This document shows, one piece after another, positions 1 to 6,298 of a DNA stretch of 6,298 bases (positions within the stretch are counted from its first letter, which is position 1; every line of letters starts with the position of its first letter). The position numbers and the translations under genes were made by a program. Under the pieces are notes generated by a model. That model was not told the origin of the DNA and did not search any database. It saw nothing but the letters and a program-made list of their open reading frames with translations. The DNA is from an uncultured Pedobacter sp. (GTDB lineage Bacteria; Bacteroidota; Bacteroidia; Sphingobacteriales; Sphingobacteriaceae): the NCBI GenBank assembly GCA_938008555.1, contig CALLKE010000150.1:1-6298 (forward strand), written 5' to 3'.

Positions 1-176
1 CGTGCTTCGTTAACCGGGATATTTTGCTCAAGAAAATCTCCCAGTTTTTCCGGCATCTTCGAGAGCTTGCATAAACGAAAAAGCTCTAAAGCTTCAGCGT
101 GATATTCCCTGCGCCCTTGGATTTTACCTTGGGTGAGCAATTCTTCTGGATGAATGGTCGGTAATGTTTCAGTCAT
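1..176 (-). CDS. Possible nested scaffolding protein made from an in-frame internal start (Nu3-like), partial
   Basis: Inside the protease gene, codon 270 is an ATG (176-174) in the same frame. It is preceded by AAGGA with an 8-base spacer, a good ribosome binding site. A product started here would begin MTETLPTIHPEELL and consist only of the region behind the protease domain. The visible part is 58 codons, rich in Glu, Leu, Lys and Arg and probably helical, and it runs off the window. In lambda the scaffold protein Nu3 is made in just this way from the 3' part of gene C, so the same job is inferred here: internal scaffold for prohead assembly, later removed by the protease. The shared frame and the binding site are seen directly; actual use of the start is inferred. 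Confidence 0.55.
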   Translation of the reverse strand, partial: MTETLPTIHPEELLTQGKIQGRREYHAEALELFRLCKLSKMPEKLGDFLEQNIPVNEA

Positions 177-983
177 AGCTATGGTCCTTATAAAAGATTG
201 AGTGGCTGCCTTTTGAATACATTCAGGAAAGGTGAGAATTTCGTCCGCCAGTCCTGTTTGGATAGCATCAAGGCCAAAATAGAGCGCAGCTTCAGTAGAG
301 CGGATGGCGCCTTGATCCAGATTACGGTTACGGGCCACCAGCTCTACAAACATGTCATATAACCTGCTGACTTCACTTTGCAGGGTTTGCATGGATTCAG
401 AAGTTAACGGCTCATGGGGATTGAGGTCATTTTTGCGGTTACCAGCAAAAACAGTGGTGTATTTAACGCCTTGTTTTTCATCAAAGGCGCTTTGATCAAT
501 ATGGGTCGCAATCACGCCAATACTGCCGACACCAGAAGTGCGGTTGATAAAAACCTTTTCAGCGCTAGATGCAATCCCGTAAGCGGCAGAATAGGCTTCA
601 TCGTTACATACGGCCCAAATGGTTTTTTGGCTGCGTGCCTGATAAATAAAATCGGCTAAATCAAACAGTCCACTGGTTTCACCGCCGGGACTATCAATGT
701 CCAGCAAAATTGTTTGTACGGTATCATCCAACAAAGCAGCGCTGATTTGTTGTTGTATTTCATCGTAGGAAGTCATACCTAACATGCCGTCAAATATGCC
801 TGAGCGTTTGGTTAAAATGCCATGAATCGGAATGATGGCGATGTTATTGTTGCCACCATTTGCTAAGGACGGTTTTGTAAACTTCAAAGCCTTGTTTGAT
901 GCCATATGGGCTGCCAGCCACTCAAAGCTGCGACGCTCAATCATCATCGGTTTCATAGCAAATTTTAAGTAAATGTCATTCAT
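1..983 (-). CDS. S49 family head maturation protease with C-terminal scaffold-like part (lambda gpC type), partial
   Basis: This reading frame starts with ATG at 983 and stays open for 327 codons to the window edge, so its 3' end is missing. Lambda gpC has about 439 residues. It should be the prohead protease that trims or clears head proteins during capsid maturation. Visible elements are a beta-strand-rich start with IAIIPIHGIL (about residues 48-57), the S49/ClpP-fold motif DIDSPGGETSG (95-105), a probable nucleophile Ser132 in EAYSAAYG, the SGVGSIGVI segment (150-158) and a probable general base Lys184 in GNRKNDLNP. The Ser-Lys spacing of 52 residues equals that which I recall for lambda gpC (S166/K218). 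The stretch EAALYFGLDAIQTGLADEIL (231-250) is typical of the family. From about residue 265 a charged, helical part follows that resembles the Nu3 scaffold region of lambda C. The start overlaps the portal stop by one base (TGATG), with AGAGG six bases upstream. A cellular SppA is unlikely because of the neighbours and because no signal anchor is seen. Confidence 0.93.
   Translation of the reverse strand, partial: MNDIYLKFAMKPMMIERRSFEWLAAHMASNKALKFTKPSLANGGNNNIAIIPIHGILTKRSGIFDGMLGMTSYDEIQQQISAALLDDTVQTILLDIDSPGGETSGLFDLADFIYQARSQKTIWAVCNDEAYSAAYGIASSAEKVFINRTSGVGSIGVIATHIDQSAFDEKQGVKYTTVFAGNRKNDLNPHEPLTSESMQTLQSEVSRLYDMFVELVARNRNLDQGAIRSTEAALYFGLDAIQTGLADEILTFPECIQKAATQSFIRTIAMTETLPTIHPEELLTQGKIQGRREYHAEALELFRLCKLSKMPEKLGDFLEQNIPVNEA
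177..190 (-). promoter_or_regulatory. Internal ribosome binding site for the nested scaffold start
   Basis: On the minus strand TAAGGA (190-185) is followed by CCATAGCT and then ATG at 176. The Shine-Dalgarno match AAGGA with an 8-base spacer is as good as or better than those of some full genes in this window. Its position just behind the protease domain matches where lambda Nu3 starts inside C. Confidence 0.55.
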
Positions 984-2416
984 CAAAAACCTCTTTTTTT
1001 AGGCGGTGTTGTATGCCTTGGGTCGGAATCTAAAACAAACCCGGCTTCATCAGCTCTGTTGTTATCAGCTGCAATTTCTTGATCAATTTCTTCAGCGTCA
1101 TAGCCAAGTTCTGAGATCACTTCGCTGCGGCTTTTAAAACCATTACGTACTGCCATTTGTTGTGCTTGCTGATCTTTGAGTGGATCAACCCAGTCAAAAC
1201 CTTGTGGGATCCATTTGACATCCTTGATAGAGGTATCTTTGTCTTGAGCTGGCAGAGCGCCAGAAAGTAAAGCGAGTTCAATCCAGCGATTCCAAACAGG
1301 CCTGCAAAATTGGAATACCATCACATGATGTTGCAAGGTGGCGCAGCGCCTACGAAATTCGATGAGCCCTGCACGAATGGAGGAGTAATTGACGTTGGTT
1401 AAATCACCTGTTAGCTGTTCATAGGTAATGCCCATTCCAACAGCAATGGCTCTGAGCTGCTGACGCATAAAGGCTTCGTAATTTGCCCCAACATCTGAAG
1501 GATTAGAAAACTTAACGTCTTCTCCAGGTTCCAGTAACTGCATGGTACCAGGCTCAAGTCCGGCAAGAGCCATCCCTTGTTCATTGGCAGCACCTTCACC
1601 CATCATGTTGGATTCAGGATCAAGGCGAGTGATAAACCCTGCAAACATAGCGGCGGTTTTCTTGCGCACCAGCTCTGCATCGTCATACTGATCCAGCTCA
1701 TACAATTTAAGCAACACGCGGCTCAGCCAAGGCTCTCCGCGAATTTGACCGGGACGCAAGGGTTTATAAATATGCAACACTTCAGAAGCAGGAATACGGA
1801 CTGATTCACCGTTCGAGACAAGTAACTTTTCACCTGGATGTTCACGAAACAAATAATAGGCTTCTCGTTGGCCAAGTTTATTAAACTCAATACCGTTTCG
1901 AACCATATTACCTGTGGTTAAAATGCGATTTACCGACGTATCAAGATGTTCAGATTCTAAGGCTTGCAGTTGTAGGGGAACCGATAATCCATCTTCAGCG
2001 CGCCTTACACGAAAACGCACAAAACATTCACCACCTTCAATCATGCTGCGACAAATTGAAGCCTGTAATCCGTAAAAATCATTAACGCCATGGCTATCCG
2101 CCTCATCAGACCAACGCAGCCATAACGCCTGTACTGCTTTACGAAACTCTGCATTTTTAGCTTTAGATTGCGGTTTGATACCGGTACCAACAGCATTACT
2201 CACCAGCGTTTCGATAATGTTGGAAGCATAAGGATTTTTGCGTACCATATCTCGCGCGCGGCTACGCAGCGTTTCTAAATGATTGCCAAGAAGGCTGTTG
2301 ATCGCACTATTTTCGGGTTGCCAATAGGTTAGACGTTTACCGGAACCGGCTGCATCCCAAGCGGAGGCTTTGCTTTTGGGGCGTTTGAATAGTTGTGCGA
2401 ATGTTTTAAGTAGCAT
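983..2416 (-). CDS. Phage portal protein, lambda gpB family
   Basis: The portal forms the ring at one head vertex through which DNA enters and leaves, docks the terminase, and nucleates head assembly. The 477 residues are near the usual length for this family (lambda gpB 533). Typical segments are seen: a basic N-terminal stretch; RSRARDMVRKNPYASNIIE (about 51-69) with AVGTGIKP after it; EGGECFVRFRVRR (127-139); LQALESEHLD (150-159); VLHIYKPLRPGQIRGEPWLS (213-232); LTGDLTNVNYSSIRAGLIEF (335-354), the lambda-portal signature around YSS-R; and WVDPLKDQQAQQMAVRNGFK (409-428) near the C-terminus. ATG at 2416 is chosen because AAGGGGA (2430-2424) lies 7 bases upstream. A TTG two codons earlier (2422) in the same frame sits too close to that site. 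The ATG overlaps the stop of the gpW gene by one base (TGATG), and the gene's own stop overlaps the protease start in the same way. In lambda a fraction of gpB is processed by gpC; whether that happens here cannot be seen. Confidence 0.95.
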   Translation of the reverse strand: MLLKTFAQLFKRPKSKASAWDAAGSGKRLTYWQPENSAINSLLGNHLETLRSRARDMVRKNPYASNIIETLVSNAVGTGIKPQSKAKNAEFRKAVQALWLRWSDEADSHGVNDFYGLQASICRSMIEGGECFVRFRVRRAEDGLSVPLQLQALESEHLDTSVNRILTTGNMVRNGIEFNKLGQREAYYLFREHPGEKLLVSNGESVRIPASEVLHIYKPLRPGQIRGEPWLSRVLLKLYELDQYDDAELVRKKTAAMFAGFITRLDPESNMMGEGAANEQGMALAGLEPGTMQLLEPGEDVKFSNPSDVGANYEAFMRQQLRAIAVGMGITYEQLTGDLTNVNYSSIRAGLIEFRRRCATLQHHVMVFQFCRPVWNRWIELALLSGALPAQDKDTSIKDVKWIPQGFDWVDPLKDQQAQQMAVRNGFKSRSEVISELGYDAEEIDQEIAADNNRADEAGFVLDSDPRHTTPPKKRGF

Positions 2417-2640
2417 CAGCAAATCCCCTTATGCGTGGCAAAGGTAATGCGTCTTTTAGTAGAGACGCCTGCAATCTTAAGCTCTGATTTCATACGCTGC
2501 CGCAAATTAAGCAAGTCGCTCAAGTCAACTTCTGCGTATTTGACAATATGATCGCCATAGGCAACAGAAACCACGCGCTCACCTTTTTGCAGCTTGGTAA
2601 TCGCTAGTTCTATTTGCGCTAAATCATCTTCTGTATACAT
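2416..2640 (-). CDS. gpW-like head-tail joining protein
   Basis: This small 74-residue protein has the length (lambda gpW 68), layout and position of the gpW family, which sits between the large terminase and the portal. In lambda, gpW binds under the portal after packaging, stops DNA leakage and makes the site where the tail-joining protein attaches. The sequence starts with an acidic helix (DDLAQIELAITKLQKG, residues 5-20), then a short beta hairpin (ERVVSVAYGDHIVKYAEVDL, 21-40), then a second helix (SDLLNLRQRMKSEL, 41-54) and a basic tail with TKRRI, i.e. the helix-hairpin-helix order of gpW. The start ATG lies 6 bases behind the terminase stop. The ribosome binding site is weak (AGAG in the junction), so translation may depend on ribosomes ending the terminase gene. 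The last base of its stop is the first base of the portal start. Confidence 0.9.
   Translation of the reverse strand: MYTEDDLAQIELAITKLQKGERVVSVAYGDHIVKYAEVDLSDLLNLRQRMKSELKIAGVSTKRRITFATHKGIC
2424..2430 (-). promoter_or_regulatory. Ribosome binding site deciding the portal start
   Basis: AAGGGGA lies 7 bases upstream of the ATG at 2416 and only one base from the TTG at 2422. It therefore supports the ATG. It is inside the last codons of the gpW-like gene. Confidence 0.7.
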
Positions 2641-2646
2641 GGTGCT

Positions 2647-4521
2647 CTATCCCATAAAACGGCTTCTGACCACACGTGGCCTTCCTTGCGACTTTGTAGG
2701 ACGCATAGGTTCACTTGGAAGGTTATATTCAGGATTAGGAGATTTTTTGTATCCCATCAGACTTTTCCATTTATTTTCGTTCCAACGATCTGCACCAATA
2801 GCAATGGCAGCAGCTCTGGCATAGACTCGACAATCCAGAGCTTCATTACGCTCACGGATTTTTTGCCACTCGCGTTTTGGATAGCCCTTGCTAATTTTGG
2901 TCACTAATTGCTCGGCGGTAAGCTGCTTAAAATATTCAGGACCATAAGCTGGAAAATGACAGTAACCGCCCGGAAATCCTTCATCGGTTTGTGAAAGTTT
3001 GAGCACGTGATACAGCTCTGACTTTAAAACAGAGACACCCACCGGCCAGAGTTTGGCGCCACGTCTGAGTTTTTGACCTAAAATGGTGACGTCCACACGG
3101 CTTGGCGCACCCACTGGCACTAAGGCTTTGTCGATACCTTTAACAGCCATCACACGACCAGGTGGTTGGCTACGGATCCATCCATAAACTTCTTGAGTGG
3201 CATACCCAGCATCCACAGCGATCATACTGATGGGGCGCTCCAATCCATCTTCACTGGGGAATAAAGTGCTCATCAAAACAGATAAATTCTGCCAAGTAGA
3301 AGCTTTACCAGGATCGCCTTCAAAAACTTGATAATCAACAGACCAGCTTTCGCGTTTTTGACCCCATGCAACAATTTCAACTTCAATGCGGTCTTTTTGT
3401 ACGTCAACACCCGCCGTTAAAACAAGGCCACCATATGGCACTGTACCAATGGCGTAATTTTCTTTACGTTCAAACAGACGCTGCCAATCCGGTGCCTCAC
3501 CTTTATCAACCCAGGTTTCACCTAAGGTGGTATTTATCCAAACTTTAAGTAGTTGTTCATTTTCTTTAGCATGTAAGAAATTTTGTGCAGCTTGCCCCCA
3601 ACTCAACCAGCCAACTGGACTGTATAAACTGGAAATATGAAAGCCTGCAATTTTACCGTTACTCTCACTCGAGGCTCGCCACTGGCCATTCGCCAGCATC
3701 CATGTCTTTTGGTGATGCTGAATTTTTTCCTTGCACTCAATGCAAACGTAATGCGCGTTTAAAGGCTCATCATCCCATTGCACTTGCGGCCATTTTAGAA
3801 TTTGAAAGGTATGACAATGTGGGCATGGCACCCAATAATAGCGTTGATCGGAAGCTTCAAACTCCCGCTCAATACGGCTTAAGCCTTGAATGGTAGGTGT
3901 TGATACCAACAAAATTTTGCGACGGGCAAAGGTAGCAGTACGTTGAATAGCAAGGGAGACCGGATCGCCTTCGCCGTCAGCATCGCCCGGATAGGCATCA
4001 ATTTCATCTAAAAACAAATAGCGCACGGGCATAGAGCGCAAACCCACAGCGCTATTAGCGCCAGTCACCACAACAATACCGCCAGTGAATTCTTTGCTTT
4101 GAACGGTGTTACCTGAATCGCGAGAGCGTGGATCTTTGACTTTATCGCGAAGGGCCGGTGTATCATCAATCAGTGGCGCTAATCGACCTTTAGACCAACG
4201 CTTACCCATTTCAACAGTGGGTTGAACCACCAGCATAGGACCAGGTGCTTGATCAATGATGTAGCCAATCCAATTATTGCCAGCTTCAGTGCCCCCAATT
4301 TGCGCGCCTTTCATAAAAATGACTTTTTCAACAGGTGACGAAGGCGATAACGCATCCATGATCTCTTTAAGATAAGGCGTGCGTTCAGTGCGCCATCTGC
4401 CGGGTTCAGAGGATGCGGTTTGCGATAACATACGAAATCCATCCGCCCACTCAGAAACTTTGAGTAGTGGATCAGGGCGAAGCCCCGTATTAAAACTCAT
4501 GTGGTAAGGCTTACACGTCAC
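2647..4521 (-). CDS. Terminase large subunit, lambda gpA family (packaging ATPase and nuclease)
   Basis: This is the motor and DNA-cutting subunit that cleaves concatemeric phage DNA and drives it into the prohead by ATP hydrolysis. The 624 residues are close to lambda gpA (641). N-terminal ATPase: variant Walker A KGAQIGGTE (71-79), Walker B YLFLDEID (168-175; Asp172, Glu173) and coupling motif VSTPT (206-210). Next comes a CPHC...CIEC zinc-binding pair (Cys233, Cys236, Cys260, Cys263), a frequent trait of GpA-type terminases. C-terminal RNase H-like nuclease: candidate metal-binding acids Asp373 in TAGVDVQ, Asp437 in IAVDAGYA and Asp563 in EALDCRVYA. The tail is basic and rich in Pro, Lys and Arg. 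The start is GTG at 4521, overlapping the small-subunit gene by 11 bases, because GGAGGAG stands 7 bases ahead. An ATG seven codons later (4500) has no comparable site. The gene is intact with all key residues present. Confidence 0.97.
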   Translation of the reverse strand: MTCKPYHMSFNTGLRPDPLLKVSEWADGFRMLSQTASSEPGRWRTERTPYLKEIMDALSPSSPVEKVIFMKGAQIGGTEAGNNWIGYIIDQAPGPMLVVQPTVEMGKRWSKGRLAPLIDDTPALRDKVKDPRSRDSGNTVQSKEFTGGIVVVTGANSAVGLRSMPVRYLFLDEIDAYPGDADGEGDPVSLAIQRTATFARRKILLVSTPTIQGLSRIEREFEASDQRYYWVPCPHCHTFQILKWPQVQWDDEPLNAHYVCIECKEKIQHHQKTWMLANGQWRASSESNGKIAGFHISSLYSPVGWLSWGQAAQNFLHAKENEQLLKVWINTTLGETWVDKGEAPDWQRLFERKENYAIGTVPYGGLVLTAGVDVQKDRIEVEIVAWGQKRESWSVDYQVFEGDPGKASTWQNLSVLMSTLFPSEDGLERPISMIAVDAGYATQEVYGWIRSQPPGRVMAVKGIDKALVPVGAPSRVDVTILGQKLRRGAKLWPVGVSVLKSELYHVLKLSQTDEGFPGGYCHFPAYGPEYFKQLTAEQLVTKISKGYPKREWQKIRERNEALDCRVYARAAAIAIGADRWNENKWKSLMGYKKSPNPEYNLPSEPMRPTKSQGRPRVVRSRFMG

Positions 4522-4981
4522 GGCTTAACTCCTCCAAAGCAGTTCGGATTTCTTGTAGCAGCACTTCATGAATTTTATGAGCATCATCAATGGAGGCAAG
4601 CAGTGAGGCAACGCGATCAGGAATGTTCATCAAGCTATCACGTACGATTCTGGCCTTATTAAAAGCAGCCACTTTGACATCTTCTACTGAAACCAGTTCG
4701 CCAATTTCTGCTTTGGCGCGGGCTTCAAGCAGTTTGCCCCGTTCCATTTCATTTTTGATGCGAGTTTTAAGTAGAAGTGTTGAAAGCTCAGTAACATCAG
4801 AAGTGTTTTTGCGGCGCTGTGGTTGGTTTGGATCACGTAAGGCAGCAATCGCGGCATCTGCTTGTTCAACATCCACAAGGCCATCGACCAGTTGAATGAC
4901 GCCACTTTGCACCAGCTGCCCCGCATATTGTCTTGAAAATCCATGTCGCTTTGCCCACTGCGATTGCTTGATAAGTTCCAT
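4511..4981 (-). CDS. Terminase small subunit (Nu1-like DNA recognition protein)
   Basis: The position directly before a gpA-type large terminase, the length (156; lambda Nu1 181) and the layout support a small terminase subunit, which binds the packaging site on phage DNA and directs the large subunit. Residues 5-30 (KQSQWAKRHGFSRQYAGQLV and following) look like a winged helix-turn-helix of the kind found in Nu1, followed by a strand-like VDGLVDVEQADAAIAAL (32-48). After a polar, basic linker (51-60) comes a helical part: TELSTLLLKTRIKNEMERGK (64-83) and EARAKAEIGELVSVEDVKVA (86-105), probably for self-association. A C-terminal segment with IPDRVASLLASIDD (120-133) and a Glu/Leu-rich end is probably for the large subunit. 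The start ATG is 5 bases behind the methyltransferase stop, and the AGG of its short ribosome binding site overlaps that TAG stop. The family is sure from context; closeness to Nu1 proper rather than another small-subunit group is less sure. Confidence 0.85.
   Translation of the reverse strand: MELIKQSQWAKRHGFSRQYAGQLVQSGVIQLVDGLVDVEQADAAIAALRDPNQPQRRKNTSDVTELSTLLLKTRIKNEMERGKLLEARAKAEIGELVSVEDVKVAAFNKARIVRDSLMNIPDRVASLLASIDDAHKIHEVLLQEIRTALEELSRDV
4529..4535 (-). promoter_or_regulatory. Strong ribosome binding site for the large terminase, inside the small-subunit gene
   Basis: GGAGGAG is a near-perfect Shine-Dalgarno sequence, 7 bases before the GTG at 4521. It lies in codons near the end of the small-subunit gene (coding for part of EELS) and decides for the GTG over the downstream ATG at 4500. 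Confidence 0.75.
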
Positions 4982-4986
4982 AGAAC

Positions 4987-6249
4987 CTACATTTCAACAT
5001 GGCATGCACACAATTCATCAAAAGCTTGGCTGGTTTTAGCATGCACAGCCTTTCGCTTAGTGTAGGACTGCCAGCGCCTTATGATGGTATCGATGTATTT
5101 TGGATCAAGCTCAATCATGCGGCAGCGGCGCTTGGAATGTTCTGCGGCCATTAAGGTGGTACCAGATCCACCAAAGGGATCAAGCACGATATCACCAGGC
5201 TTACTGCTGTTAGTAATAGCACGCTCCATAAGTGCAACCGGCTTCATGGTGGGATGCAAATCATTTGCATTAGGTTTATCAATAAACCAAACATCACCTT
5301 GATCACGAGCACCACACCAATGACGCTCAGCACCTTCCGGCCAGCCATAAAGGATAGGCTCATATTGCCGTTGATAATCTGCTCTACCTAAAGAAAAATG
5401 ATTTTTCGCCCAAATCAGGAATGTTGACCAATGACCACCAGCTTGCTTAAAGACTTTTTGTAAGACAGCCAATTCTGAGGCCGCCATGCACATATAAATA
5501 GCGCCCTTGGTGTTCATGATAATGTTAGAGCAAACGTCATAGAGAAAGCTTTCAAAGCCTTCGCCAAGATTGTCATTGAGAATTTTATGTTTGTTTTCGC
5601 GGGATTTGTTGCGCAGCGTATCTTTAATGCTGGCACCGTAATTAACGTTATAGGGAGGATCACACACCGTGATATCGGCTTGCTCGCCCTCTAAAACAAT
5701 GTTGTAGGAATCAATGAGGGCGCTGTCGCCGCAGTAAAGGCGGTGCTCACCTAAAATCCATAAATCACCGGGCTTGCTGATGACCGGGATATTATCTGCA
5801 GGATCAGCTGCATCGGCTTCAGCAGGTTCGTCAAGATCAATATCGGTTGCATCCAAAAGTTTTTGTATTTCATCAAAATCAAACCCGGTTAATTCCAGAT
5901 CAAAATTCAGCGCTTGCAAATCTTCCAATTCAAGCTTAAGTAAATCTTCATCCCAATCCGCCCAATTCGCCGATTGATTGGCAAGCAATCTAAAAGCTTT
6001 GATTTGAGCGTCACTTAAATCATCGGCTAAAATTACCGGAATTAATTGTAAACCCAGTTTCTTAGCAGCTTTAAGGCGTAAATGGCCATCAACAACGCTG
6101 CCATCGCTTTTAGCAATGACGGGAATACGAAAACCAAATTCTTTGATAGAAGCGCACATTTTATCAACCACCGCATCATTTTTGCGGGGATTGCGTGCGT
6201 ATGCGATAAGATTGTCGATTGGGATATGGTCTATTTGTAGCTCAGTCAT
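4987..6249 (-). CDS. ParB-like domain / site-specific DNA methyltransferase fusion (N4-cytosine or N6-adenine, beta class)
   Basis: The protein methylates an amino group of adenine or cytosine in DNA with S-adenosylmethionine. From the chosen ATG it has 420 residues. The N-terminal third is a ParB/sulfiredoxin-fold domain: IDNLIAYARNPRKND (11-25), EFGFRIPVIA (37-46) and VVDGHLRLKAAKKLG (52-66). A very acidic linker follows (about 129-152). The methyltransferase part has the catalytic motif CDPPYNVNYG (196-205), a recognition region with WAKNHFSLGRADYQRQYEPI (280-299), HPTMKPVALMERAI (332-345), and last the cofactor-binding DPFGGSGTT (357-365) and ELDPKYIDTIIRRW (380-393). Catalytic before cofactor motif marks the beta group; DPPY fits N6-adenine slightly better. 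Such ParB-methyltransferase fusions are common in phages next to the terminase. ATG at 6249 is chosen because AGGGG lies 5 bases upstream; a TTG at 6282 in the same frame has no binding site. No restriction endonuclease gene is beside it, so it looks like a lone methyltransferase. Target sequence unknown. Confidence 0.93.
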   Translation of the reverse strand: MTELQIDHIPIDNLIAYARNPRKNDAVVDKMCASIKEFGFRIPVIAKSDGSVVDGHLRLKAAKKLGLQLIPVILADDLSDAQIKAFRLLANQSANWADWDEDLLKLELEDLQALNFDLELTGFDFDEIQKLLDATDIDLDEPAEADAADPADNIPVISKPGDLWILGEHRLYCGDSALIDSYNIVLEGEQADITVCDPPYNVNYGASIKDTLRNKSRENKHKILNDNLGEGFESFLYDVCSNIIMNTKGAIYMCMAASELAVLQKVFKQAGGHWSTFLIWAKNHFSLGRADYQRQYEPILYGWPEGAERHWCGARDQGDVWFIDKPNANDLHPTMKPVALMERAITNSSKPGDIVLDPFGGSGTTLMAAEHSKRRCRMIELDPKYIDTIIRRWQSYTKRKAVHAKTSQAFDELCACHVEM

Positions 6250-6276
6250 ATGCGCCCCTGTTCCTTTTAATATTGC

Positions 6277-6290
6277 TGTCAAGTGTCAAG
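6277..6290 (-). repeat. Short tandem repeat (CTTGACA twice) upstream of the methyltransferase
   Basis: CTTGACA occurs twice without a gap just before the first gene of the visible run. It could be part of an operator or chance. Each copy holds TTGACA, the -35 consensus, but no fitting -10 box lies at 16-18 bases, so a promoter is not claimed. Confidence 0.35.
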
Positions 6291-6298
6291 GTTTGGGC

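Noticed and set aside
414..659. Plus-strand open frame of 81 codons
   Set aside because: It lies wholly opposite the protease gene, whose motifs (SPGG, Ser132, Lys184) are clear. Its product resembles nothing I know and it has no partner genes on that strand.
1411..1804. Short frames within the portal gene on both strands (minus 1411-1599, plus 1577-1804)
   Set aside because: They lie inside the well-supported portal frame and show no domain.
3585..3896. Plus-strand open frame of 103 codons
   Set aside because: It is opposite the zinc-binding and ATPase coupling part of the large terminase. Antisense frame without recognisable content.
4590..4944. Overlapping frames over the small terminase gene (plus 4590-4895 and minus 4684-4944)
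   Set aside because: Both are shadows of the small-subunit frame. The plus frame is rich in Ser, as antisense frames often are, and neither has a convincing start or family likeness.
6247..6282. TTG start for the methyltransferase at 6282, adding 11 residues
   Set aside because: No Shine-Dalgarno sequence precedes the TTG, while AGGGG lies 5 bases before the ATG at 6249. The extra residues are not part of the ParB-like domain.
6261..6290. Sigma-70 promoter from the TTGACA copies
   Set aside because: At 17-base spacing the would-be -10 boxes read AAGGAA and AGGGGC (approx.). The TATTAA present is only about 11 bases from the first copy, or within 5 of the second.
1..6298. tRNA, CRISPR array, insertion sequence, attachment site, intrinsic terminator or anti-phage defence island
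   Set aside because: The window is almost fully covered by coding sequence with gaps of at most 6 bases between genes. No repeat array, inverted terminal repeats, hairpin with T-run between genes, or defence gene was seen. The lone methyltransferase has no restriction partner here.

Overview
The window is a piece of a tailed double-stranded DNA bacteriophage or prophage. All its genes lie on the minus strand in one tightly packed run, so the transcript reads from the right end (6298) to the left end (1). Transcription order is: ParB-like/DNA methyltransferase fusion (6249-4987), small terminase subunit (4981-4511), lambda gpA-type large terminase (4521-2647), gpW-like head-tail joining protein (2640-2416), lambda gpB-type portal (2416-983), and a lambda gpC-type S49 head protease with a C-terminal scaffold-like part (983 to beyond position 1). 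This is the lambda order Nu1-A-W-B-C/Nu3, with a methyltransferase in front. No integrase, lysis, tail, tRNA or clearly host gene is present, so free phage and integrated prophage cannot be told apart.

The genes work together as the head-building and DNA-packaging machine. The small subunit should choose phage DNA. The large subunit should cut it and pump it through the dodecameric portal into a prohead. That prohead is shaped by the scaffold and matured by the S49 protease, and gpW closes the filled head and prepares it for the tail. The methyltransferase probably modifies phage DNA, perhaps against host restriction or to mark DNA near packaging; this role is inferred.

Gene junctions are extremely tight: gaps of 5 and 6 nt, overlaps of 11 nt and twice 1 nt (TGATG). 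Shine-Dalgarno sequences lie inside the preceding gene. Together these point to one polycistronic message with translational coupling. Good purine-rich ribosome binding sites and a moderate base composition fit a proteobacterial host, plausibly a gammaproteobacterium, but nothing fixes the genus.

The protease gene is incomplete: 327 codons are open to the window edge. It carries an in-frame internal ATG (codon 270) with a strong AAGGA site, the same nested arrangement as lambda C/Nu3. Apart from that the region is a fairly ordinary lambda-type packaging module, and I see no clearly new system. There is no gene-free stretch longer than 50 bases; only about 49 nt at the right end precede the first chosen start.
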